DNA of 64,000 nt, taken from Tridacna crocea. Lineage: Eukaryota > Mollusca > Bivalvia > Cardiida > Cardiidae. Below, one piece after another: positions 1 to 13,200 of the stretch (within the stretch, counting starts at the first letter, position 1; every line of letters begins with the position of its first letter). The translations under genes and the position numbers were made by a program. The stretch lies in the NCBI GenBank assembly GCA_943736015.1, contig OX031069.1, positions 24,805,235-24,869,234 on the forward strand, read 5' to 3'. Below the pieces are notes generated by a model that was not told the origin of the DNA, did not search any database, and worked only from the letters and a program-made list of their open reading frames with translations.

Positions 1-193
1 TAACAGTCTCAAGTACTCTGAGTGTTCTGACCAGCAGAAGGGGAAGTTATTTAATCGAAAACAAAAACAACAGATTATTTTTCTATTCATGTGTTTATTA
101 TAGTACATATACATGTACATTTATCTAGAGATGAATGCCACAGTACATTAACAAAGGGTATCAGCCACTGCCTATGTGCCGAAGTGACCTATC
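1..193. other. No feature recognised
   Basis: AT-rich intronic sequence of TERT with a few TACATGTA-type palindromes. No further TERT exon was seen. Confidence 0.5.
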
Positions 194-679
194 AGGGCGT
201 ATTCCTTTCGGTACTCCGAAAACTCCAAACATGTTCTAGGTCAATGGAGTATTTCGGAACACTGTGCCATGTTCTTCAGAACATGTTCTGACTGCTCTAA
301 TTCAATCGAGGAGTAGCGCACCTGCTGAACGACTGCAAGGTGATACAAGATGGCTGAAAGACAGACAATTCTTCATGGCAAAATTTGCAATTATCCTTTT
401 TTACGATCTGAATTCCATAAATAGGGGTATAGTCTCTACTCTCTCTCTGCAGTTAATCATATCCTCAACTAACACGGTAAGACAGAAGCTCTTGCAACAG
501 CCATCATGCCAATATACTTTCATTTCGATATGATTTAGAACAATGTTCCGAACATGCTCCATTCACAACACAGTTCCAGAACAGTGTATTGTGTTCTGAA
601 AATTTCCTTTTTTCACATTCCAGAACAGCATTCCAGAACATAGAACATTGTGCCAGAACAGGTGAAAAGGAATACGCCC
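194..679. mobile_element. TIR element (MITE-like), 486 bp
   Basis: It opens GGGCGTATTCCTTT and closes with the inverse AAAGGAATACGCCC. The interior is rich in repeated GTTCTGGAAC/GTTCAGAAC palindromes, especially 230-300 and 540-660. Target duplication is unclear. Confidence 0.6.
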
Positions 680-916
680 CAAGATAATTTTACTTTCTGA
701 AATGGTTAAAATGAAAGGGTGCGGCCTATACATTGCAGTGGCTTATTATCCAGAAAATATAGTACATGTAAATGTATTTATTAGGTCCTTAATGGTAGTG
801 ATATTGCAGAGGGCAACCATGGATAAATCATCTGAAATTATCCTGAAAGTTGCATTAAACTATTCAATCTATCAATCTAATAATCAATCAATCTATCAAT
901 TTAATAATGTACTTAC

Positions 917-1217
917 TGTAAATTTTTAAGAAACTGAGACAATACAGGCAGGATTCTTCGGTCAGATCCAACAGCAATACTGCAGTCAGGCACTACCTTC
1001 ACAAAAATATTGAACTCTGTAGAGATGGCATTTTCATTCTCATTTCCAGTTCCCTCATCCAAATCCGAAGCTATTTTATCAAAAGTAGCTTCTACATCAG
1101 ACAGGGGATGGGGAACTACTGCTACATTATTGTTGCTCACTTCTCTTGAATCAACAAAGATAGACTTATAGAGTGCCAAGAGACCATCTGGGCTGTATTT
1201 AAATCTTGAAACAAGAG
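917..1217 (-). CDS. TERT: TERT exon 9
   Basis: 301 nt, acceptor AATTTCAG, donor TTACA|GTAAGT. It begins ALVSRFKYSPDGLLALYKSI and ends DRRILPVLSQFLKNL, corresponding to the vertebrate stretch from SFLLNRL..LIETIF to the block just before NHxxCPYxxLL. The next exon would encode the CPY block, and I found none in 1-916. Confidence 0.88.
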
Positions 1218-4200
1218 CTGAAATTATAAATTAGTGGGTATTAAGCCTTGATCAAATAATTCCGTGAGTTTTAATGAATCTGAGGAAGAAAACTTTTCAT
1301 AACATTGAGGTAAAAGAAAAAAATGCTGATAACCACTTAACCAGCAATGTCTCCTTTTCCCAATGTGTTTTCTACCATACTTTTGAATGTATGCTGATGA
1401 TTACCAAACACTAATTGTATTGTTGTATGCAACTGCTTTTGGTATAGGTCGGTCTATAATATTTTCGGCTAGTAAAGAGTTCCACATTTCCCCAAAACAA
1501 AATTATTCCTTTACCAAACAATCTTTGGTTTTTACGATTCCGAGATGGAATCCTTTTGAAAACATTAAGGGAAAAGGAGAAAATGCTGGTAACCAGCATT
1601 TTCTCCTTTTCCCACAATGTTTTCTACCCTGCTGGAAACAAATTTCAGTTTTTTAATTATGTTTATTTTGTCGTCTGCGAGTGCTTTCAATTTGGACCAG
1701 TTTAAAATTTTGTCGTTTGGGAAAGGGTTAAAGAAGGCCTGTAAACATCTTCAGTAAAATATGGATTGTGAATTAGAATTCAGGTCAGCAGCATCTTCCT
1801 CCTTCTCAAAGTACATGTATGTTTTCAAAAGTCTTTCCCTTCAGGATCTTTTGACTCTTTTCCAAACAACAAAATTTCAGACTTGTCCAAATTGAAAGCA
1901 TAGGCAGACGACAAAATAAACATGACTCAAAAATTGAAACTTGGCTTCAGAAGAGAAGAATATATAATTATGCCTTTTTAAAATATTGTGGAAAAGGAGA
2001 AAATGTTGGCGACCGGCATTTTCTTCTTTTCCCACAATGTTTTCTACCCTATCATGGACATATTTTATCTTCGGAGTTACCGGTACATTTGAATTGGCAT
2101 CTGCGAATCCGTTCAATTTGGACAAGTCTGTATTATTTTGTGTGGTAAGAGTTAAAATTCCGAGAAGAAATCACTGAGAGTGATTGATGTGAGTTATGAG
2201 ACCATATTTCACAACCCTTTTACCAAACAATCCCTTGTTTTCACAACCCTGATGGAGATGCCTTCTGAAAACATTGTGGGAAAAGGAGAAAATGGTAACC
2301 AGCATTTTCTCCTTTTCCCACAATGTTTTCAACCCTTCCCAAAAACAAACTTCAATTTTTGAGTCACATGATTTTTGTCATCTGCAAATGCGTTGAACTT
2401 GTACAAGTCTAAAATTTGTCATTTGGTACGAGTTAATTAAATTAATAGGTTTAAACTACAGAACCAAACAAAAATTGCACTTCCAAGGTTGCATTTGTCC
2501 AGAATGTTCCAGTAAAGCTGAAAGTATGGTTCAACAACAAGACTGCACATTTTGTGCATTCTGATCTTTAATCTACACTGGCTGAACTATATCCAAGTTT
2601 TGCAGGGTATTTCAAAGGTAAATAGTTTTACCTGACTTGGGAATTTTCTCTCTGATGTTTACATTGTACATGATCTTCTTTCTTGGCAAAATTACCATTG
2701 GACTGCAGGTAAAAATTAAAAGACAAAGTCTATACAATTACTCCTTCCAAAATGACAAAGTTTTGATCTACAAAATTCAAACTATCTGCAGATGACCATT
2801 GTGAAATTGATTCAAGTGAAAAGAAGTAACCTGACTGGGTAGAAAAAATGGTGGAAAAAGAAGAATGGTGGATATCAGCGTTTTTTTCTGATTGCAACAT
2901 TATTTTTAAAAATCCTTTTCTTTTGATCATTAAAACTCTGCATTTAAATTTGCCTTAAGGTTACATCTATTGATTACTCATTACAAAACAACACAATTGT
3001 AGACTTTTCAAAAATGAAAGCATCAGTTGATGACATTTTAAATATGACTCAACTAATCCAGTTCATCTTGAAAGGGTAAAAAAAACATCGTAATAACAGG
3101 AAAAATACTGGCTACCAGCATTTCTCCTTTTCCCACCATGCCTTCAAAAGCCTTTTTCCTATATAGTCATTAGAACACTGAATTGTTCGGTAAAGGGTTA
3201 ACCCTTTCCCAAATGACAAATTTTCGACTATTCCAAAATGAAAGAGTTTCCAAAGGACAATTCCAAGTTTGATGAAAATGGCAGAAAATTCTCCAAATAG
3301 GTTGAAAACACTGTGGGAAAAGGAGAAATCTCTCGTAACGAGCAATTTCTCCTTTTCCCACAGTGTTTTCAAAAGCCTTGTACTGCAGACACGTAAAAAC
3401 CAGGGCTTGTTTGGGAAAGGGTTAAGCAATGGATACTCGAAAAGTCTAAGTCTGCTAGCGGTAAATGTAAAATTGCAGCAGCAAGTGCACCTATCCATGT
3501 TTTCCATGTGATGCTTTTACCAGCACTTTGCACAGAATTCTTCCTAAGCCTTTGGTTTTTTATTGTCTCACCAGCGGTGTGGAATTCCTATGCCTGACTT
3601 GCCTGACATGGGACTTTTTGCCTGCAGACAAGTGAATTTTTCCAGAGCACTTGTCCACTGGCAAGTGAATTTTTGAGCCAAACCAGATAAGGAAATGTCG
3701 TATTTACATCAATGATGATCCTCCAACGCTCTATTTATTCTAAGTTTTGCATAACCCATGTTAACACCTTCAAGGTACAAACTAAGTGTATTGACCCTGT
3801 GTGAGGCCTCTTGCTACATGCGGTTGCTGTGGGGGGGAAAGGGACAAGTAAACTTTAAATGTGGACAAGTAGGAAATTCAATCGAACTTGTCTGTGGGCA
3901 AGTGGGAAAATTCCAAAATTGCACACCCCTGCTCACTGTCTGATGTCTCACATAACCATAGTTAACCCTTTACCAAACAATCCCTGGTTTGTATGACCCT
4001 GAGATAGAAGCATTTTGAATACATTGTGGGAAAAGGAGAAAATGCTGGTAACCAGCATTTTCTTCTTTTCCCACAATGTTTCGTACCTTGCTGGAAACAA
4101 ATTTCAAATTTTGAGTTACATTTATTTTGTTGTCTGCAAGTGCTTTCAATTTGGACTAATCTAAAATTTTCTCGTTTGGTAAAGGGTTAACCCATTACCA

Positions 4201-7200
4201 CTCAATCCCTACTTTTGACGCCCCTGAGAAAGAAGCCTTTTGAAAACACTGTGGGAAAAGGAGAAAATGCTGGTAACCAGCATTTTCTCCTTTTCCCACA
4301 GTGTTTTCTACCCTTTCCAGAACAAATTTCTATTTTTCAGTCACCTTTATTTTGTCGTCTGCAAATGCTTTCAATTTGGACCGATCCAAAATTGTCTCGT
4401 GTGGTAATGAGTTAAAGCAATGGTCAGTTGTGTGAGAGAAATGAATCCTGTCATTATGACTATCATCATTCCATTGAAAGAAATTGGCCAAGTGGGGGGA
4501 TTCGAACCTTTGCTCTTAAGATCCTTTTCAGACTGATTCAGGCAAATTTTTCATTAGGTTTTGACTTAGAAGGAGTCAGTAGTTCATCATTTTGATCTTT
4601 AATCCAATTCTTAACTCTTTACCAAACAATCCCGACTTCTAACAACCCTGAGAAAAAAAGCCTTTGAAAACAATGTGGCAAATGGAGAAAATGCTGGTAA
4701 CCAGCATTTTCTCCTTCTCCCACAATGTTTTCTACCCTTTCCAAATCAAGTTTCTTTTTTTTTGATGCACATTTTTTTTGTCTTCTGCAAATGCTTTCAA
4801 TTTGGATTGGTCCGAAATTTTGTCTTTTTGGGTAAAGAGTTAAAGAAATAGTGTATACATGCTTGGTCTCATCATCAACTGGTTACCAGTATTTCCTCCT
4901 TTTCACATACTATTTTCAACTCTTTCACCGACAGATCACATCATTTGAACAGGTAAACATTTCTCATCTGCTAAAACCTCCGATATGAACAAAAGAAAAA
5001 AATTTTGTAGTTTGGTAAAGAGTTAGACCTTTACCAAAGAATCCCAACTTTTTACAAACCTAAAAAATAAAGTTTTGGAAAATGTTGCGAGAAAAGGAGA
5101 AAATGCTGGTAGCCAGCATTTTCTCCTTTTCCCACAATATTTTCTACCCTTTCAGAGACAGATACATATGTGATTTGTCATCTGCAAATGCTTTCAATTT
5201 GGACCAGCATAAAATCTTGTCATCTTGCAAAATGTTTACAAATGAGCAGCAGAAGGCCTCACTTTTGTTAAGAAAAAAGAAGAGGAAGAATACTCACTTA
5301 AAAGGTTTGAAAGTATAATCGCTGGCTTTCACAGGTCTGTTATTGCTTGTCTGTGGAGGTGGAAGGTGCTCCAATCGATTTATCTTACGCAGTAAAACGC
5401 TGTTCCCTGAGGGTTGACTGTGTTCTACTTCAACTTTTCCTTCAGTGTTTTGAAGCCCTTGTTCTTTATCTTCCAATATTCTGAAATAAACTTTATCCTT
5501 TTGCAACTATTCTCCTGAGGAAGATAGTTTTTAAAAACTTCTTGGAAAATTGAGAAAATGCAAATAATAAACCATTTTTTCCATTTTCAATGTTGTTTTC
5601 TTCTCCTTAACTCTTTACCACACAATCCCGACTTTTAACGACCTTGAGAAAGAAGCGTTGTAAAAACATTGTGGGAAAAGGAGAAAATGCTGGTAACCAG
5701 CATTTTCTCCTTTTCCCACAATGTTTTCTACCCTTCCAAAAAAACAAGTTTCAATTTTTCAGTCATGTTTCATTTGTCCTCTACAAGTGCTTACAATTGG
5801 GATCAGTCTAAAATTTGGTAGCGAGTTAAACACAACCAAATCATTTCATCTTTTACCTAAAATTCCCATGCTATAGCAACACTGAGGGGGAAAGCTTTGT
5901 AAAACATTGTGGAAAAGGTAACCACCAGTTTTCTATTCAAACAAAAATTCAACCATTTGAGCCACATTTAACCCTTTCAGAAAAAAAATCCCGGGTTTTC
6001 AAGACCTTGAGAAAGAAGCCTTTTGAAAACTTTGTGGGAAAAGGAGAAAATGCTGGTTACCAGTATTATTTCCTTTTCTCACAATGTTTTGTACCCTTCC
6101 AAAAACACATTTCATTTTCTGAGTCTTACCTATTTTGTCGTCTGCAAGTGCTTTCAATTTGGACAAGTCTGAAATTTTGTGATTTGGTAAAGGATTAATC
6201 TGTTGTCTGCAAATGCTTTCATTTTCTACAAATCCAAAAATTTTGTGGTTGGGTAAGATTTAAACTACATTCATTTTGTAATTTCTCTCTAAATGAACAT
6301 GTGTAAAACTTATTTTCTAGTAAAGAGTTGAGCTGCATGTGAATGAAACAAGACAGCTTTCAGTCTGGAAAAAAAAAAAAGGTCAGAAAAAAACATTGCT
6401 TAGTATATGCTGTTTTGTTGAGAAAATCTTAAACATTGCAGCTAAGAGATCACTCCCCCCCCCCCCCCCCCCCACACACATTTTTTTTAACTTATTACCA
6501 AACAACAATATTTTACACTTGTTCAAATCAAAAGCATTTGCAGATGACAAGATAAAAGTGAATGACAATTTGAAATTTGTTTTTGTGAAGGGTAGAAAAC
6601 ATTCTGGGAAAAGGAGAAAATGCTGGTTACCAGCATTTCCTCTTCTTCCCACACTGTTTTCTAAAGGCCCCTTTCTCAGAGTAGTTAAAAGTAGGGATTG
6701 TGACCTTTGGAAAACTTTACCGGAAAAGGAGAAAAAGCAAATTACCAGCAATTTCTCTTCCTCCCACCATGTTTTCTACTAATTTTATCATTTAAACTAT
6801 ATCTAATTTGTTGCCTACATGTGCTTGCAATTAGGACAAAATTTTGTTGTGTGGTAAAGGGTTAACTTGAACCCTTTATTACTAAAGTAAAGGATTAAAA
6901 CTAAAAAAAGATAATCTAATGAAGTTCCACAACATAGGCCTTAGTGAAGATATACTGCCTTTGCTTATCAATAAAAAGTGCTAACCTTACACCACTTGGC
7001 AAAATCTTGCTTCCTTCAAGTGTACCAGTTTTATTTTTTGATGTTCCCTCAATCTCATTTGTAGAACATTTTCTTTTCTTACTTGCTGGCAAACCAAAAT
7101 CTTCTAAAACCCTCTTTCTTTTACAAGAAGAAAATGTTCCATAAGTTTCTACAGATTTTCCACCAAGGTTTTCTGATTGCCTTTGAACCCCTTGCACTGA

Positions 7201-10200
7201 ATCTGTTTCTAAAAGACCTATTTCTTCAATACCCCTATCTTTGGCTGCATTATCAATAAAGTTACAGACAGTTTCAGGTGATTCAGTCTCCATTCTCTCT
7301 GAGTCTTCTAAATGTTTTCTATCTAAATACAGACAAATATTTGGTTCTGCTTCAATATGCAAGTCTGTATTCAGGCACTGGTCAGTCCCTGTTTTATCAG
7401 CATCATCTGAATCAGCTTTCTGTTCATCAGTTAAATGGATATATTGTACTTTAGAATTAATCTTGGATGATTCATTTCTTTCCTTTCTTCCAAGTGTTTC
7501 AAGTGGACCAGTTTTCCATTCACTTACTATACTTTTGTCAGCAATAGTCAAAGATTTCTTAGCAATACACAAATCTTCATTTGTTGGTTCTTTATTCTGT
7601 AATTTTCCATTACTTGCTGCCACATCCAGAAAATTTCCATCACTTGCTGTCATATCTGTTAATTTTCCATAACTTGCTGCATTATCTTTCAATCTTCTAT
7701 CACCTTCTGCCACGTCTAGTAGTTTTTCTTTGCTTGTTGCCATATAAGACAATGTTCCATCATCTTCCACCACATCCAGAGATATTCCATCAGTTCTCAC
7801 AATATCTGCCACTTTTCCATCATTAGCTACCACATCCAGTACTTTGCCGTCTGTTAATGCCATGTTTTGTACTTTTCCATTTGTGATGTTTTTCAATGTA
7901 GCATAATTTTTACTTCTCTCTATCAAACTGTCATAACCTTTACCAACAACACATTGCGTTCTTATCATTTGTTTAAATGTTATTTTTTTGGTTGCTTGGA
8001 GTGAGATTCCTTCAGTGTTTTCCTTCTCTGTTCTACTAAGTTGTTTTTCATGACTTTTAGACTTCTTTTGTATCTGCTTCTTGCATTTTGGTTTAATTGT
8101 TTTCTCTAATTTTAATACAGATCCTTTCTCAAATGACCACAGTTCGTATACAGGAGTACCTGAAAGTTACCAAAATATACTGACATTTTCCTTGAAAATC
8201 AAAGCTTGCAAGAGCCACGCCAAACCCCATTAGGTTTCAACAAGGTTCAAATCTTTATGACAAAATCATGGACTATTCCAAATTCAAAGCATTTGCAGAC
8301 AACAGTTTGAAAAACAATTTAAGCCTTTCCCAAACAAGCCCTGGTTTTTACGAGTCCAGTAATTTCTCCTTTTCCCACTGTGTTTTCTACCCTTTTTGAG
8401 AACTTTCTGCCATTTTCTCAAAATCTTAAATTGTCGTCTGCAAACTTTTTCAGTTTGGAAGAGTCCAAAATTTGTCATTTGGGAAAGGGTTAAATATTGT
8501 AATTCACATCTGATGGGGCAGAAAACAAAAGTGGGAAAAGGAGAAAATGCTGGTTACCAACATTTTCTCCTTTTCCAACTTTGTTTTCAAAAATCTTCTT
8601 CATTATGGCTGTTAAATGAGGGAATGTGTGATACAGGGTTAAGAAATGAAATACTGGTAATCTATGTCCCGCAAAGGAGATAACCTATAGGCTGAATCTG
8701 ATTGGTGTGACAGACCATCTCAGGAAAATTTGCTGTTAGTTGTGAAATTTAGAGTTAGAAATGAATTTGAGAAGTGCTCTGAGAAAAAGGCGGTTTAACC
8801 CTTTACAAAACAATCCCTGGTTTTTATGACCCTGAGATAGAAGCCTTTTGAAAACATTTAGGGAAAAGGAGAAAATGCTGGTAACCAGCATTTTCTCCTT
8901 TTCCCTAAATGTTTTCTACCCTGCGAGAAACAACTTTTAAATTTTGAGTTACATTTATTTTGTCGTCTGCACATGCTTCCAATTTGGACCAGTCTAAAAT
9001 TTTGTCGTTTGGTAAAGGTAAATGTGGTATACCAGGCAAGTTATCACATACTTATGGACTACGAAAGGAAAAAAAAAATTACTCAATCATGAGGCACAAG
9101 GGTCCTTGAACATGCAGAAAATTTACCGATAGCATAAAATTTTGACCCATTCCAATATCAGTCTACAGTACTTGTGCTCATGTGGATTCACATGTATACA
9201 GATGCATATAACTTCTTCTCCATGAGCATATTCCATAGACTATCTAAACACATAAATGATAATGGATTTGGTTGGTTTTATTAGAGTTTAACGCCACTTT
9301 AACAGCTAAGGTCATATCATGGCGGTCGGTGATGCACATGTGTTCCCTGGCTTTCTCACACCGGTACTAACACAACTTTATTTCCAAAGGCACCGACTAC
9401 TTTTCTCACATGCTTCAGCAGAGGCAAGAGGCAAAAATACGCCAGAAAAAAATTTTGCCTCAACTGGGTATCAAACTCAAAACCACCAGGTTATGAGTCT
9501 GATAAGTGACAAGCTCATCACTGAGCCATACAGGCGGGCAAACACATATTGGACATAACAAATCCAGGGCTAGAGTGCATGTTAACTCTCTTGACTGATT
9601 GATTGAATTTGCGTTTATTTATCGTCGCCACCTGTTTCCCATATGCCCTGAAGGTTGTTAGTACTGGGGAAAGTGCAGATACAGGACATGAACCCATCCC
9701 AAGTTAGGCCTGGTCTTTAACTCTTACGCAATGACAAATTTTTGGACTGGACCAAATTCAAAGCAGACAAAAAAATACAATCTTGTTAATATGATGATAT
9801 CTTACTTTTATAGTGTAGAAAATATTGTGGAAAAAGAAGAAAATGCTGGTTACCAGCATTTTCTCCTTTTCCCACAATGTTTTCTATAGGCTTCTTCCTC
9901 AGGGTCGTTAAAAGTTGGGATTGTGTGGTAAAGAGTCACATAGTCCTCAGTTTACTGACCAAAAGACTATTTGTATTTTTAGATGGCTAGCAGTGGGTGA
10001 TTTTGAGTCTTACGCTCTACCAAAAAAGTTATTCTATAACTCTCTTCCAAACATTCACATGTTTTAACTATATGTGGGGGGTTGTGAACAGGTAAAGTTT
10101 CCAAAAAATTGTGGGCAAAGGAGAAAATGGTGGTTGCCAGTAGTTTCTTTCTCTTGAAAAATTTTCTATCCTTTCATTTTTTTCCTACAATGTTTTCTAC

Positions 10201-13200
10201 CCTGTCACAGACAAATTTCACCATTTGAGTCACATTTAATTTGTCGTCTGCAAAAGCTTTGAATTTGGACAAGTCTAAAAATTTGTGGTTAACTCCTTAC
10301 AAAGCACTTTGTAAGGAGTTTACCCAAAAACCATTAACTGCATAAGGTCATATTGCCTTTAACTCATCACCAGAAAATAAAATCTCAAGACCCTTAACCC
10401 TTCACCACACAATCCCAACTTTTAACACCCCTGTGAAAGACGCCTTCTGAAAACATTTTGGGAAAAGGAGAAAATGCTGGTAACCAGCATTTTCTCCTTT
10501 TCCCACAATGTTTTCTTCCTAAAACAAATTTTAATTCTTTAGTCACATTCATTTTGTCTTTGGACTAGTTCAAAATTTTGTCATTTGGTAAGGATTTAAC
10601 AAAACAGTCCCAAGTTTCAAAAACACTGAAAGAATAAGACCTTTGAAAATAATTTGGAAAAAGGACAAAATGCTAGTAACCAGCATTTTCTCCATTCCCA
10701 AAGTTGTTTTCTAGCCCTCCGAAAACAAACTGAACTTTCAAATCTCATGTAGTGTGTCATCTGCAGTTGCTTCCAGATCAAATGGCCTTAACCCATTACC
10801 ACACAATCCCTACTTTTGACGCCCCTGAGAAAGAAGCCTTTTTAAAACACTGTGGGAAAAGGAGAAAATGCTGGTAACCAGCATTTTCTCCTTTTTCCAC
10901 AGTGTTTTCTACCCTACCCTGAACAAATTTCAATTTTTCAGTCACCTTTATTTTGTCGTCAGCAAATGCTTTCAATTTGGACCAGTCTAAAATTTTGTCA
11001 TGTGGTAAAGGGTTAAATTTTGTTGTTAGGTAAAGAAATAACCCTTTATAAATGGCCTTGGGAATGAAGGCTTGTGAAAATATTTTGGAATAGGGAGAAA
11101 ATAAACTAGCACATTTCCTTTTCCCACATTGCTTTCTACTCTTTCAAATACAAATGTCACTGTTCGTCAAACTTAAATCATTACCAAATGACAAAATTTT
11201 TGGCTTGTCCAAATCGAAAGCATTTGCAGACGACAAAATATAAGTGACTGAAAATTTGAAATTTGTTTTGTGAAGAATAGAAAACATTGTGAGAAAAAGG
11301 AGAAAATGCTGGTTACCAGCATTTTCTCCTTTTCCCACAATGTTTTCTACAGGCTTCTTTCACAGGGTTTTCAAAAGCAGGGATTGTGTGGTAATGGGTT
11401 AATTAGCCATGTACAATTACTTTCAATCTAGCCAATCTGCAATTTTTTTCATCTTGTATTGAGTACAAGGATTGAATTTTTATTTAATATAGTTTCAAAA
11501 ATATATTTCATAAGAAATTGTGCAATCATTAACAATGCAAGCCATTAGCGCCGATCAAGCATTTTTGGCATTCTCACAGAGAGTTTTGCTCGAGATCAGA
11601 CTACTCCTTACGAGTTGTCTGATCTTGAACAAAACAAAATGATGTATCATTACCAATACAGTCCTTTAACGCCAATCAATTAATTTGACATTCCTATAGG
11701 GAGTTTTGTTCGGGATCAGACTACTCTTGGGGAGTGGTCTGATCTAGAACAAACAAACAGATGTATTATGGAAAATCTTTAAAAATGGCGGTGTAAATTA
11801 TTTCATACTTCTCAGATAATAACATTCTATTTATGTCTTTGTTTTCTGCGCATGTGGGTATAAATTTGTTTGATATGTTGTAAGCTATAAACATGCAAGT
11901 GCTGTTTTATGCTGAATAAAATGTTAATGATTTAATGATAATTGTTTTATTTCTAATTTCTTTATTACCAGTCAGCTGAACAAAACAGGTAGGTCTGACT
12001 TCCATAAAGATAGAAAGATGCTCCAACATGTACAGCATTGTCTCGTCACCAATCCTGAAAGAAAAAATGGAAAAAAGGGAGGCTAAACAACAGTAGCATT
12101 TGTTTGCTGGAACAGCTGGTGTTTGTTTAACTCTTTCCCAAACAAGCGCTGGTTTTTATGTGTCTGCTGGAAAAGTCTTTTGAAAACGCTATTGGAAAAG
12201 GAGAAATTGCTCGTAACGAGCAATTTCTCCTTTTCCCACAGTGTTTTCTACCCTTTTCAAGAACTTTTCGCCACTTTGTCCAAATCTAAAATTGTCCTCT
12301 GCAAACTCTTTCGGTTTGGAAGAGTCCAAAATCTGTCATTTGGGAAAGAGTTTAATAACTAGCTTTCAGCTTATTTCAGAATATAAACTAAGGTGACATT
12401 TATCTGCATAATTTCAAAGTTTTACCAGTGCTTGACGGGAGCAATACTGTGCAATGTTGAGGAACTCTGCATGTGACTAGGACTAACAGCAGAGTTTAAA
12501 CCATGGTAATTGTATTAATGTCACAATTACGGAGCCACAGACGACTGATGACTGGACAGAAAAAAAGGTTGAAGCTCTGTGAAAAGGGAGTTAACTGCAT
12601 CTACAAAAAGTAATGACCAGTGTCAGCCTGCACAAACCATGCATTTTCTCCTTTTCCCACAATTTTTTTACCCTTTACCAAACAATCCCTGATTTTTACA
12701 GCCTGAAAAAGAAGCTTTTTGAAAACACTGTGGGAAAAGGAGAAAATGCTGGTAACCAGCATTTTCTCCTTTTCCAACAGTGTTTTCTACCCTACTGGAA
12801 ACAAATTTTAATTTTTGACTTTCATTTATTTTGTTATCCGCAACTGCTTTGACTTTGGACCAGTCTAAAATTTTGTTGTTTGGGAAAGGGTTAAACATCC
12901 TTCTATCTTAGGGTCATAAAAACCAGGGATTGTCTAGTAAAGGGTTACCGGTAATTAAAAGAAATTATCAAATATTGTACACAACCACTATGCATATAAT
13001 AAGGCTCCAACAATACCTTGATGTTTCCTTTAAAAATAGTATCAAAGACTTTAGCTAAAAATTAGTAATGTATAGTTATCATACATACCATGTTAATAAA
13101 GCTTTCCATGAACTTGACTGTAAGACTTTGACGGATGTGTTTGGATATTTGCTTTCGATATTTTGCCATGTTGATGCATTTGGGTTGTCTGAAATCTGTG

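Noticed and set aside
3962-4415. CRISPR-like regularly spaced palindromes
   Set aside because: The palindromes are centres of TTAA-bounded transposons in a eukaryotic genome, with no uniform spacers.
4920-5297. Extra TERT exon between exons 7 and 8
   Set aside because: Exon 7 ends on two bases and exon 8 begins with the one base needed; joining them directly gives conserved TERT sequence, so no extra exon is required.
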